A stretch of DNA of 32,061 nt from Clostridia bacterium (GTDB taxonomy: Bacteria > Bacillota > Clostridia > Christensenellales > Aristaeellaceae). The notes under the pieces are model-generated. The model searched no databases. It had not been told where the DNA came from and was given only the letters and a program-made list of their open reading frames with translations. Of this stretch, positions 1 to 13,600 are shown in pieces. Location: NCBI GenBank assembly GCA_017443295.1, contig JAFSNT010000034.1, positions 1 to 32,061 of the forward strand, written 5' to 3'. The translations under genes were made by a program, and so were the position numbers. How positions within the stretch are numbered: the stretch's first letter is position 1; every line of letters starts with the position of its first letter.

Positions 1-1680
1 CTGGAAAAGGCGCTGAACGATCTTCTCAATTCCCTCATGGATAAGCTGGGCCTGTCCCAGTACGACGCGGTGCTGGACGTGACCGGCGGCATCGCCAGCG
101 TGGTGGCGGGCATTGCAAAGGACATCGCCAGCGGCATGCTGACGGACGAACACGGCTTCGGCGAAGCGCTGCTCTCCGTGGGCAGCTTCAGCGAGATCAC
201 CGACCTGCTGACCAACAACATCAACGCCGCCGCCGACGTGTTCAACAACATTCCCAACGTGGTGAAGGACAGCCTGTACGAGATCCTGGAAGCGGCTGTG
301 GGCAAGGATACGCTGGAGCTGGTGAAGTCCATCGAAAGCGGCAGCCTGGCCGACGAGCTGCTGGATTTCTCCGAGCTGATGACTCCCATCGAGATCATCA
401 ATGCGGCGGTGGAACAGGTGGAAGCCACCGTGGGCCGGATCGACGACGTGATCGCCAAGCTGGAGGAAACGCTGCTTTCCGTCAAGGACATCAGCCTGGA
501 CATCAGCGAAGACATGCTGCCCGAGGACCTGCGGAAGGATTATCACGATCTGGTGGACGGCATCGCCCAGATCAAGGCGCTGGCCAACCTGTCCGAGCTG
601 GACGCCCTGTCCGACCTGACGGATATGTCCGCGATCACCGATATTTCCGCCCTGAAAGAGCATCTTGAAAAGCTCAAGCAGGTCAAGTCCGATATGGAAG
701 CCCTGGCCGGACGGCTGAGCGACGCCATCGACGCCGTGCTGGAAACGGATTTCGCTCAGATGGCCGCCGATTTGGGCAAGGATGTCGTGCTCAATTTGAA
801 GGATGAAATGGCCAGCCTGGTGCTGGAAACCATCAAGAACAGCGTGACCAGCCTGACCTTTGACGCCGAAGCCTTCCAGAACGGCGTGCAGGACGCCCTG
901 AAAAAGACCCTGAAAGAGGCCGCCGAAAAGGCGTCCGCGGACGCCCTGGCCGAAGTAAAAGCCATTTACAACGAAGCCAAGCGGATCATCGACGTGGTGA
1001 CCAGCACCGCCGACGTTGCGGAGCAATTCACCACCGGCAAGATCGAGTTGCTCAAAAACAAGCTGGAAACCCTGACCGGTCTGGCCGAATCCCTGGAAAC
1101 CAAGGCGGAGGGCATCATCAGCGCCGCCGAGAAGGTGACCACCGCCGCCGGGAATCTGCTGGAGAATCTGGATAAAATTACGGAACACGCCACGGAACAG
1201 GCCGCGGAACAGATCAAGAAGCAGATCGAAGAACGCATCGACAGCGTGACCAGCTTTATCAAGGAGAATATCGACGCCACTATTGGCGGCTTTACCACGC
1301 TTGTGGACGGTGTGGTGACGAACTACGCTCAGGTGATCGGCGGCAAGATCGACCTTGTCACCAACACGGTCAAGAAGGCGGAAGCCTCCGTGAGCCATAT
1401 GAAGGAAACCGTCCTGGACGGCGCCAAGTTCCGCGAGGCCATGAAGGAAAGCGTCATGAAGGCCGCCAACAACATCAAGGACAGCACCATCGGCGCGCTG
1501 ACCGACGGCATCGTGGACGTTGATAAGCTGTCCGCCTACATCAAGGGCGGCACCTTAGGCCAGGATTTGAAGAACAGCCTGATGGTGGCTGTGAAGAACG
1601 CCGGGATGGCACTGACCAACGGCGCGCTGGACGCCCTGACCGACTGGCTGGATCTGAAAGTCCAGGCCCCGGAAAGCAAT
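1..1680 (+). other. Helical N-terminal region of the giant protein (visible part)
   Basis: About 560 residues rich in Ala, Glu, Lys, Leu, Asp and Ile with heptad-like spacing of hydrophobics, for example LKKTLKEAAEKASADALAE and IKKQIEERIDSVTSFIKE. Few glycines or prolines occur, in sharp contrast to what follows. It reads as long amphipathic helices or coiled coil, ending near DWLDLKVQAPESNVDKH, after which the beta-repeat array starts. It may be a stalk, or a spacer after an anchor or signal peptide that lies outside the window. Confidence 0.7.
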
Positions 1681-4600
1681 GTCGATAAGCACGTGATCAC
1701 CACCGAAGCCATCGCGGGCGCGGGCGGCGGCAGCGTGGGTGTGGCTGGCAGCGTGGCGGTGGCCGTGCTGAACGGCACCACCAAGGCCATCATTGAGGGC
1801 TACGCCGGCGGCGACGCTTCCATCGAAGCGGGCGGAGAGGTCGCCATCTTAGCCGTCAACGACCAGAAGGTCACCACCACCGCCACCGGCTCCATGAACC
1901 CGGACGGCAGCGCCGATAAGAACGAGGGCGCCGGCGAAAGCGATGTGAACGATACCAAGTCCAAGGACGACGCGGGCGAAGAAGCGGAAGAAAAGACCCT
2001 CTATACCGTCGCCAATCCCAGCGGCGGCGGCGAACTGAGCGTCAGCGTCAAGGGAAGGGACAAGGAAGACGGCGCGGTCAAGGCCGCCTATGAGGATCTG
2101 GTGGAAGTTTCCGTCCGTCCGCCCCAGGGCAAGGAAGTCGACACCCTGACCTATACCTACACCGCGGACGGCAAAACCGTTACCAAGAAGATCATCGTGA
2201 AGGATCATTCCGCCGACGGCGAGACCACCTATGTGTTCTACATGCCCGAGGGGAACGTATCCAGTATTCAGGCTACTTATAAAGACGCCGATCCCAAAGC
2301 CAAAACTGGCAATGCGAACACTAACAGCAAGGGCAGCTCCGTCGGCGTGGGCGCGGCCTTCTCCTTCGTGTACGGCGAAGTGAACACCAGCGCGGCCTTA
2401 GGCGAAAACCGCGTGCTGGACGCCGACGCCCTGGCCATCCGCGCCAAGGCTGAGCGCGAGGTAGAAACCTCCTCCGTGTCCGGCACCGATCCGCTGGCGC
2501 GCGACGGCGGCAGCAGCGGCAGCAAGGATATTTCCATCGACGCTTCCGTGGCCCTGAATATCCTGGAGGGCAGCATCGAGGCTGGCGTGGGCAGGAACGC
2601 CCGCATCACCACCCACGGCGAGGACAGCATCCTGATCGACGAACCTGAAGAAACCGAAGAAGGTGAAGAGGGCGAAGAAGGCGAAGAGGGCGAGGAAGAA
2701 GCGGACGACGACGCGCCCAAGGCCAACTTCGTGCTGACCGCCGACGAAATCAGCAAAGCCATTTCCCGGGCCAGCGGCTTCTCCATGGGCCAGTCCACCG
2801 CGGTGGGTGCGGCGGTCGCCATCAATATCATTGATACCGACGTGAACGTGGGCTTCGCGGGCAGCGCCGAGCTGGAAAACGGCACGGCTTACATCGCGGG
2901 CACCAGCGTCAACGAGGATGAATCCAACGCCATGGCCACCGCCATGGGCGCGGACATGGAGCGGTATACCAACAAGTTCAAGAAAGCGGAGGAATCCGCC
3001 GAAGACGCCGTCAACGGCGTGAGCAGCGGCGAAGCGTTCAACGAAACCGAATCCGACAAAGAAAACAGCAATAAGACCGCGGGCGGCATCAACAAGAAGC
3101 TGGACGCGGAGAGCGATAAGGCGGAAGGGGACAAGACGGAGGCCGATAAGGCCAGCACCAAGGCCCCCCTGTCCACCAACGTGATGCGCACCCAGAGCGT
3201 CAGCGACAAGACCGATACCTCCAAGGCCAACAACGATGTTTCCGAGGCCGGAAGCGAAGCCGACAGCGCCACCGATCAGAACCTTCAGATGTCGGGCGAC
3301 AAGAATAAGAGCAGCATACAGGTAGCCGCGGCGGTGGGCCTGACTATCAGCAAGCATCAGGTGAACACCACCATGCAGGGTTCCATCAACGCGGCGGGCG
3401 GCGTCAGCGTGCTGGCGGGCAACGAAGGCAACTTCCGCACCCTGGGCACCGGCGCGGCCATGTCTCTGGCCAAGAACAGCAACGCCATCGCCGCGGGCGT
3501 GGCGGTGAGCGTGAACCGCAACGAGGCCAATACCGAAGTGGGCGACGGCGCTGAAATCGTAAGCGAGGACGGCGACGTGACCGTGGAAGCCAACCTGACC
3601 CAGAACACCACCGGCAAGTACAACGGCCTGCTGGCCGCGCAGTCGCTGGCAGGCGCGGTCAGCGGCAGCGGCGGCGGCGCTTCCGTGGCCGGGGCCATTT
3701 CCGTGCTGGTCAGCAGCGCCGAAACCAAAGCCCGGATCGGCGAAAACGCCAGCATCGAGGCGCACAAGATCGCCGTGCAGGCCGTGGACAAGAGCAAAAT
3801 GGCCATCCGCGCGGGCGGCATCAGCGTTTCCAAGGGCGCTTCCGTGGGCGTGGGCGCTTCCGTGGCCGTGATTGTGAGCAACAATGTGGTGGATACCTCC
3901 ATCGGCGACGGCGCTTCCATCACCGGCACCCGTCTGGACGTGCTGGCCGAAAAGACCATGGTCACCATGAAGGATTACCGCCTGCCCTACGGCATCAACG
4001 ACGCGATGACCAATTCCACCGGCGCGGACGAGAATGCCGAAACCGGCATGCTCGATATGAAGAAGGAAGGCGACAGCTACAAGGTCAGCATCAATATCAA
4101 GAGCGAGGATCTGCTCAAGGCGGTTGACCTGCTGAACTTCCTTTCCAGCACCAACTATTACGCCGAAGCCATCGGCGGCTCCGTCAATACCGGCGCGAAG
4201 AGTTCCGCTTCCGTAGCGGGTTCCATCGCCATGATTTACTTCAACAACAAGATCAACGCGGCTGTGGGCGCGGCGGATATCACCATTACCAGCAGCGAGG
4301 ACGAGGACGCGGACGAGGGCGAGGACGGCGGCGTGAGCATCAACGCCTACGGCGGCTCCAATACCCGCATCATCGCGGGCGCGGTCAGCGCTTCCGCTTC
4401 CAACAGCGTGGGCGCGGACGTGGCCCTGCTGATCAACAACGACGCGGTCAATACCAAGGTGGGCCTCACGGGCCAGGCCAACATCACTGCCGACGGCGAT
4501 TACGAGCAGACCGCGAAGGTGGATTCCTACACGCAGGTGTTCAGCATTGCGGCTTCGGCTGGTAAGAAGAATACTGTGGGCGGCACCATCAACGTGATCG

Positions 4601-7600
4601 TTTCCAACAACGAAGCCGTTTCCGAACTGGGCGCCAATGCCCGCGTCACCTCCGGCGGCAAGCTGGATGTGCTGGCGAATACGGCGGAGGATCTGCTGCT
4701 GGTAGCGGCGGCCGCCGCCGTGGCGCTCACCAAAGGCGCGGCTGTGGGCGGCAACGTGGATGTGATCGTCAACCGGGCGAAGACCAAGGCGATTGTCGGC
4801 GCGGGCGCTGAACTGCTGGCGGGAACGGATATAAAGATCCACGCTGACGACAGGGAGCAGCTCATCTCCGTCATCGCGGCGGTTTCCGCCTCCGGCGGCG
4901 GACACTCCATCGCGGGCGCGGCGGGTGTTTTGGTCACCAAGTCCGACACCCTGGTGGACGTCGGCAGCGGCGCGAAGCTGACCGCCGTGGAAGGCGCGCT
5001 TTCCCTGAAAGCCAAGTCTGACAGCCTGATGGCCAACGCCATCCTGTCCACGGCAATCTCTCTCAAGGGTATGGGCATCGGCGCCACTGTGAACGTGGAC
5101 GTGTTCAAGCGCAATGTGAAGGTGAACACCGCGAATGCCCAGCTGACGGCGGGCAAGAGCATCGCTTCCCAGGCTCTGGGCAAGGATAACACGGTGCTGA
5201 TCACCATGGCTGTGGGCGCCGCGAAGGATATAGCTGTAGCCGGCTCGATCCCCGTGACTGTGGCGAAAAATAACATCAAAAATACCAACAGCGGCGCTCT
5301 CCGGGCGACCGCAGGCGGCAGCATTGCCTTTGAATCCGATTACACTTACTCCCTGGTGGATGCCGCTGGCGGCATCGGCATTTCCCTGTCCGGCGTGGCT
5401 GTGGGCGCGACCCTGTCTACGGCGGTCATCAGCAATACCGTCGAAACGACCCTCGGCGACGCTTCCATTCTGAGGGCCGCCGCGAAGCATACCGTGAACA
5501 CCCGGGGCGCGGGCGACGCGACCGGCATTTATGTGGGCGCGACGGGTGATGAGCGCATCATCCTGGCGTCCCTCTCCGCTTCCGGCTCTCTGAGCAGCGC
5601 GGCGGTGGCGGGCGTGATCAACACCCTGGTAGCCAGCAACAAGATCAAGGCCGACGCGGGCAGCGCGACCATGATCGCTGGATATGATGAGGACATGACC
5701 CAGACCGCCCTGGCGGACGTGATCGTGAACGCCAAGGACGAAGCGGGCCTCTACAACTGCGCGGGCGCGCTCTCCGTTTCCGGCAGCACCGGCGTGGGCG
5801 CTACCATCGTCACCCTGGTCTTCGCGCAGAACGTGGCCGCGCGTGCGGTGGGCACCATCCAGGCCAGCCGCGACGTAACGGTGAAGGCCACCACGGATAA
5901 CGACGTGTGGCTGCTGGCTCTGACCTTCGCGGCGGGCGCTTCCAACGGCGTCGCGGGCGGCGCGAACGTGCTTGTGTTCCAGAGCGAAGCCAAGGCCGAC
6001 CTGGGCGGAACCATTCTGGCGGGCCGGAACGTGACCGCCGCCGCCAAGGGCGACAATATGCTGCTCAACATCGCGGCTTCCGCCGGCATCGGCGGCAGCG
6101 CGGGGGTGGGCGCTGTGGCGGTCGTTACCTACTTCCAGGGCAAGACCCTGGCCAACATCCTGGAAAATTCCGTGCTGGGCGCGGATGACAATAAGATCGG
6201 CGGCAAGGTGACCGTATCCGCCGAATCCACGGAGTTCGTATCCTCCGACGCCGCCGGTATTGCGGGCGGCGGCACGGCGGGCGTGGGCGGCACCATCGAC
6301 ATCATCATCACTAAGGTGCGCACTGAAGCCCGTACCGGCAGAAACGTGAAGACATACAGCGCGGGCGCGGTGGACGTGACCGCCACGGACAATTACGACC
6401 TGATGGCCATCGCGGCTTCTCTGGCCGTGGGCGGCACCGCGGGCGTGGGCGTTACGGCCCTGGTCAGCGTGGCCCTGGGCACGGTGGCGGCCGTGGTGGG
6501 CGAAGGCAACACCATCGTGGCCGACGGCGTGAAGGTTCAGGCCGATAACCAGCGCAAGATCCTTACCGCCGACGCGACAGTGGCGGGCGGCGGCACCGCC
6601 GGTGTGGGCGCGACCCTGACGGCCGTCGTCGCGGGCGCGAAGATGAGCCAGGACGCCCACGATACCCTGTACGGCGGCATGAAGCCCGAAACCCAGGTGG
6701 AGGGCGGCTTCGGCAACGCCAACAGCGCGGCCAGGGAATACAAGCCCACCGACACCGCCGCTGTTCTGGAGGGCGACGGCCAGCGGCCCGGCAGCAACAA
6801 CTACGGCAGTTACGGCCAGGGCGGCATGGTGTACGAATCCCCCAACGGCGAAATCCTGTATACCAAGGACAGCAATAACAATTATCACAGCACCGGCAAG
6901 ACCCGCGTGGCCGCCGGGAATGATCCCGTGTTCTATTACGACGCGGAATCCGGCCAGTATGTGGGCGCGGTGGAAGTGTACGACGAATCCTCCTTCTCCA
7001 ATACGGCCAACGGCGGCGACGGCACCTCCTTCACCGCCAAGACTGTGGGCGACCTGAGCGACGCGGTTTCCGCCGTCATCGGCGGCGGTGGCAGTGTGAC
7101 CGCCAACAAGAATATCGACGTTCTTTCCAATGATAAGTTAGAGACCCTCATCATCAGCGGCACCGTCGCGGTCGGCGGCACCGCGGGCGTGGGCGTGGGC
7201 CTCACGGTTGGCGTACTCAATTCCAACGTGCAGGCGCGCGTGGACGAGGGCACCGCCCTCAAAGCGGGCGGCAGCATCAACGTGAACGCCGCCACCGGCG
7301 CGAGCAAGGCCTCCGGCAGCGTGCAGAAGGCCGCGGGCAGCGTGAACCCCCTGAGCCAGGATCAGATCAACAGCAGCAACGCCAAGGCCAACGAGGACGC
7401 GGGCGGCAACGCGGGCGATTCCTCCGCGCGGCTGATCTCCGCCACCGCCGCGGGCGGCGTGGCTGGCATCGGCGTCAGCGGCGCTGTGCTGACCGTGTTC
7501 TCCAACGTAACCGCCAAGATGTCCGGTAACGTGAACGGCGCTTCCAGCCTGAACGTGACCTCGGGCATGAACTTCGGCAAGGTGCTTACCGCCAACTTAG

Positions 7601-10600
7601 CGGCGGCGGCCGGGGCCGTGGGCGTGAACGCCTCCGTCGGTATGGCTTACTTCGACGGCAAAGCCCACGCCATGATCGCGGGCGGCCAGGCGCAGACCAT
7701 TAAGAACGTAACCAATTCCATCAACGTGCAGACCACCGGCAGCACCAACGCCACCGTCGTTGCCGCTTCCATCGCGGCGGGCGCGACGGCGGTGAACGCC
7801 GGCGTGGTGCTGGCCCTCAACCGCAGCGAAGCGGGCAGCATCATCGGCAGGAACGTGACCATCGACGCGGAGAACGCGAACGTGTCCGTGGGCCACAGTT
7901 TCTCCAGCAACGCCATTACCGTGCCTATCTCCATCTCCGTGGGCGCGGTGGCTGTGAACGCCATGGCGACCGTGGCCATCAACAGCCTGAACGCCAAATC
8001 CTACATCGGCGCCGCCGAAGGGGAAGCCCAGGGCAGCGGCCGCATCAACGCCGCCAGCCTGGCCGTTACGGCGATTGCCAACGGCGACGTGGACGTGACC
8101 GGCGTCGCCGTCAGCGGCGGCGCGGCGGCTGTGAACGGCATCGTGGCCATCGGCCTGAACTTCGTCAAGAACGTGGCCGCCATGCGCAGGATGCCCGTCA
8201 CCCTGACCGGGGCCATGGACGTGTCCGCCAAGATGACCGGCGTGACCGACGTGTTCTCCACCTCCATCACCGTGGGCGGCGTGGCCGTGGGCGCCAGCGT
8301 CGACGCGGCTTATATCGGCAGCTCCAACGAAGCCATTGTGGAGCTGGGCGGCGACAGCACCGCTTCCCGCCTGACCGTTCTGGCTACGAACGATCCGCGC
8401 GCCACCGTCATGGGCATTACCGGCGGCGCGGGCGGCACGGCTGTGAACGTGAACGTGGGCCTTGCGCTGAACAAGGGCCTGAACCGGGCCGTGCTCGGCG
8501 GCAGCGGCAACCTGACCCTGACCGGCGAAGAAGACGACGACGGCCTGTTCGTCGAAGCGGTGGGCATCGGCCAGGCCCACACCGCGCTGTACAGCGCCGG
8601 TATCGGCGGCGTGTCCGTGAACGTTTCTCTGGCGTTCAGCTGGCTGAAAGCGCAGCAGGAAGCCAAGATTGACAATACCGGCACCATCGTCGTTGAAAAC
8701 AATAAGACCGTGCGCGTGGAAGCCATCCAGAGTACGCCCAATCCTCACGCGAACTATGTGTTCACCGATAAGAACGGCGGCAATGCCCAGACCGTTAAGT
8801 TCGGCGACAGCATGGCCAAGGCGTACCTGTTCTCCGCGGGCGCGGGTCTGGTAAGCGTGAACGCCAGCGCGGGCGTGGTCATTTCCGACAGCACCAACCG
8901 CGCCAGCCTCAAGGCGAAGAACCTCACCGCCGGCACGGTCTATGTGACCGGCGGCGGCAAGTCCGACTCCAACGTGAAGATCGACAACATCGGCGTGGGC
9001 GTGGTCAGCGTGGGCCTGATGGCGGGCGTATCCCTGACCAAGGGCACCTTCGACGCTGGTATTTCCGCCACGGGCGATTGGAACATCTACAGCCTGATCC
9101 TCAAGAACGACTACACCTCCACCTCTGTCAGCGACGTGACCCCGGCGGCGGGCGGCGTGAGCGCCAGCCTGGTCAACGCGGGCGTCAACGTGGGCATCGC
9201 CCTGAACGCCACTAAGGCCAACACCACTTTGAACGGCGGCGGCAGGGTGACGGTGCAGAAGGTGGTCAACATTTCCACCAATTCCTCCTACGTGGCGGGC
9301 GAACCCAACGCCCAGGCCATCATCACCAAGCCCGCCGTGGACGTGAGCATGGTGAAGGTGGTGGCCAACGTGGCCGTGGCGCAGAACCGCTTGTCCCAGA
9401 CCACCACCCTCAATAATATTTCCTTCCTGGGCGGCACGGCGAACGTGACCATCAGCTCCACCCTCAAGAACGCCGGGGCCAAGGCCGAAACCAAGCTGTC
9501 CGGCGGCAGCGGCGCCAGCGTCAGCATCGTGGGCATCGACCTGAACTTCGCCGTGGCTACCTCCAAGACCGTCAACACGGCCACCATTTCGGGCGGTACC
9601 ATCGACGTGAAGTCCCTGAGCATGAATTCTAACACCAAATCCCAGGTGAACGCCTTCGGCAAGACGCCGACGGCTGTGGGCCTGGTGCTGCTGGGCGCGC
9701 TGCTCACCGATGCGCGCACCGCCGACCGGGTGACCGCCACCGCGTCCAACGCCAACATCACCACGGCAAATGATCTGGACATCACCGCCGTGGGCGACGG
9801 CACCGCCGACGCCATGTCCGAAAACGGCATGAAGGTGAGCTTAGTGTCCGGCACAAGCAGCCGGGCCAGCGCCCAGGTAGGCGCGGGCAGCGGCGACCGG
9901 CAGAGCGTTACCGCCGGGATCAGCGGCGGCACGATCAATGTGGGCGGCAGCCTGGACGTGAGCGCGGAAAACACCGGCTCTGCCAAAGCCAATATCAAGA
10001 GCGGCCTTGAACTGGGCCTGGCCACGGTCAGCGTGTCCGTGCTGCCCACCACCAGTTATTATAAGACGGAAGCCTACGTCAAGGGCGGCGCCAACGTTAC
10101 CACCGGCCGCGACCTGACCGTACGCACCCAGGATTACACCAAGGCGGAAAGCCGGGCCAACAGCAACTCCATCGGCCTGGGCCTGAGCGCCGACGATACC
10201 AAGGGCACCAACACCATCGTGACGGACAGCGCCATTGATATCGGCGGCGTCCTGAAAGCCGGCAACAACCTGAACATCCAGATCAACTCCATCACCAGCA
10301 TGGACGCCCGCACGGTTTCCACCGGCGGCGGCTTCATCAAGGGTTCCGGCCTGCGCGCCGAAAACTACCTGACCCGCACGGGCAAGATCACCGTGGGCGA
10401 AAACTCCGAACTCGCCGCCAACTTCGGCGACGTGAACATCCTGAGCGTGCTGGGCCGCTCCTACGACGGCAAGAAGACCGACAGCATCAGCACCTACGCC
10501 AAGTCCGTGGGCGGCGGCGTGGTGACGCTCAGCACCATCCGCAACGATACCACCATCAGCAATACGGCGCAGATCGACGTCAATAACGGCGTTTCGATCT

Positions 10601-13600
10601 CCAACCGCTTCAACAATATCAACATCCGCACCGACGCCTCCCAGAACGGCCTGTCCGTGTACGGCTCCGCCGACGCTTCCGGCTTGGGCGCCGCGCCTGA
10701 TGTAAAGAACGATGTGCGGCTGACCCTGACCTCCAAGGTCAACCTGGGCCAGGGCGGCAAGAAGGTGGAGATCGAGGGCCGCAGGGTGTACGTGGGCGCC
10801 CGCATCGCCGAGCTGTCCGAGAACGTGTACGCTTACGCCAAGGGCGCCGCCGTGGGCGCGGACGTGGACGCCACCAACAATACCACCCATCATATCGACG
10901 CCATCACCAACGTAAGCTCCGTCACCATGATCGCCCATGACGACGCCAAGCTCTACGCTTCCACCGCTCCGGCGTATAAGAAGGAGAACATCCGCTCCGA
11001 ATCCCGCGTGCAGCTGAACGCCATCGGCGAAGCCATCGCCAAGACGGATATGCGCGACAGCTACGCCAAAGCCACCCTGAAGGTGAACAGCGGCTTCACC
11101 TTCTACGGCACCAACCTGAACGCCACCGTTGACCAGTACGATAAAAACCGCACCAGCGTGATCCAGAAGGTGGGCGGCTTCATCAGCAAGAAGAAGAAGG
11201 ACGAAGGCTCCTTCACCGTCAGCAAGGACGCCTCCTTCACCAATTCCGTCCTGTACCTGGGCGACGCCGCCGCGGGCATCTACATCGACATCAGCAACGA
11301 CCTGAACGGCAATGGCACGGTGCGCCAGGTGGGCATCAAGAACGAGGCCGAAATCTGGAGCATCACCAACAGCGTGGTGACCCTGGGCAACATCAGCAAC
11401 TTCATGCCCGGCACCGCCAACCTGACCGGCAATATCTCCGGCCTGACGGTGTACAACCAGGCCATGCTGCCCCAGATCACCATCACCAACAACACCGACC
11501 GCAGCCTGACGCTGGGCAACGTGATCTTCCGCAACGAAGGCTTCGTGAACCCCCGCGTCTATAAGGACGGCACCCGTTACAGCGTCAACATCCTGAACAC
11601 CCATTACGCGCCTGAACTGGTCGTCACCAACACTGGCGCGGGCGACATCACCCTGAATGGCATGATCCCGCTGTACGACGGCCGCGCCACCTTCCAGTGG
11701 ACGGGCGAAACGGGCGGCAGGCTGCTGAGCGCCGATACCGTAACGGTGATCACCATGGACGATACCACCGGCACGCAGAGCGTGCGCCCGCTGTGGACCC
11801 ACAGCCTGGTGGTAAAGAACGCGGCCCAGGTGGGCTATGACGAAGCGCATCCCTTCTACGCCTGGATCGTGTCCTCCGACACCGAACGGGATCCGGACGA
11901 CGTGCTCATCGCCTCCGAGGGCGACGTGTACTTCGACATGGCGGCTGTGCAGCTCTACGACGTGAACAGCCTGGACGACAGCAGCATCCACAACGAATCC
12001 CGGCCCGCGCCTGTGGTGGACATCAACAGCATCACCTCCGCCCAGGGCAACGTGTATCTGGCGCTGGAGGAAGGCCGCAACCTCTACATGACCGACCCCA
12101 ACACCGTTACCATCCCGCTGCCCGGCACCCTGGAATATGATACCAGCTCCACCGTCACCCTGGCGGCGGAGTACACGGTCAGCGGCCTGGATATGCTGGC
12201 CTATTACGAGATCGCCTATGATCCCGAAAGCGGCATTTCCACCTACCAGCTGCCCAACGGCACCGTGTTCTACATGGACGGCCAGGGCAACGTGTCCCGC
12301 ATCGAGGAGGGCGGCGTTTCCACCGCCCTGACGGACTATACCTTCCACCAGAACGAGAACGGCAAGGTGGATATGATCACCATCGGCGAGGGCGTGTCCA
12401 TCAACCTGCTCACCGGCAAGCTGAACGTGGAAGACGGCACCTCCTTTGAAGTGCTGATGCAGGCCATCTCCGCCACCTGGATGAACGAGAAGGGCCTGTT
12501 CAACGGCGGCATCAAGGTGCGTATCTCCCTGGAGGATGGCTCCGATAAGGACTTCAAGGTCCTCAAGATGAACCGCGAATGGAACAACCTGGTCTGGTAC
12601 TACATGAACCAGCTCATGCCCGACGTGATGAAGGTTCAGACCGTGAACAACTTCATGATCGCCTGGGATAAGGCCAGCAACCAGCTCCACTTCTATCGCG
12701 TGGGCCAGGCGACTACCGATAACGGCGCCATCTCCAAGTTCAATGAAGACGTGTTCAAGAACCTGAGCGGTGAGGAAGAGGGCGGAAATTACCGCACCAC
12801 CTACAGCAAGACCGACGCTTTCTTCGGCGCGGGCGGCAAGAAGCTCAGCGTGGGCGAGATCCTGAACACCAACAACCGCACCAATAACTGGACCTACGTG
12901 TTCCCCGTTGGAACCAACGAGGACGGCGACGAGCTGCTGGGCTTCCTGGAGACCGGCTACTGGGTCAAGGCGACCAGCACCGACCGTGGCTATGGCAATA
13001 ACCATGCTTACACCTATGAATGGTCCGCGGACGGCGTACACTATCAGGAACTCCACATTGTGGATACCGGCTCCAACATGGGCGTTACAGTGGATGCCAA
13101 CTACTCCGGCGACATCTACGACGCGCTGAACGGTGTGTACTGGCTGCCCACCCATGAGACAGGCGTGCTGACCTCCGTGATGACGAACAAGGGCGAGCGG
13201 ATCGAAGCAAATGTGGACGATCACTTCCGCTTTACCGAACCCAGGCACCACGTCCGCGTGTGGACGCCCAAGCTGTGGTACAGCTGGCCCACCATCGATA
13301 TCACTGCCCATGAAGAACACCTGGTCATCCATAACCTGACGCTGGAAGAGGTTTCCGCTTTCTTCTCCAACGAAGGTTATGAGACGGTGAACTACTACGA
13401 GCCCTCCGTCTGGGACGAGGAAACCGGCAGCGAAAGCACGAAGCTGAACGCCGAATACAATGAGGACGGCACCATCAGGCGCGACGCCGGCGGCAACATC
13501 GTTGGCGAAGCACGCCGCGTGTACGTGAACTATGACGCCCAGGGCAACATCACCAGCCTGTATGAAATGGTGACGCGGACGGATGAGGAGGGCACTCCCA

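Larger units (their letters stand above)
1681..10050 (+). repeat. Array of about 30 Gly/Ala/Val-rich protein repeats of 53-60 residues
   Basis: Each unit has a core like GGTAGVGATLxVxV, then a charged turn with TxAxVGxGA, then a strand like AGGDVxVxA. Core positions read by eye fall near 4561, 4731, 4899, 5069, 5225, 5390, 5596, 5785, 5940, 6097, 6274, 6436, 6595, 7180, 7460, 7620, 7790, 7950, 8130, 8290, 8440, 8610 and 8855, mostly 150-190 bases apart. The alternating small/hydrophobic pattern suggests stacked beta-strands (a solenoid) rather than membrane helices. The core drifts along the array, from SVGVGAS in the first part to GGTAGVG in the middle and AVNVNVG in the last third, which suggests block duplications. 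Confidence 0.8.

Noticed and set aside
2398-6888. Antisense open frame of 1,496 codons
   Set aside because: Same effect; it ends at a sense TTA codon and contains no recognisable protein motif.
1681-10050. Multiple transmembrane helices suggested by Ala/Val/Gly/Ile runs
   Set aside because: The runs are short, alternate with polar residues at strand-like spacing and recur every 54 residues, which fits a beta solenoid.
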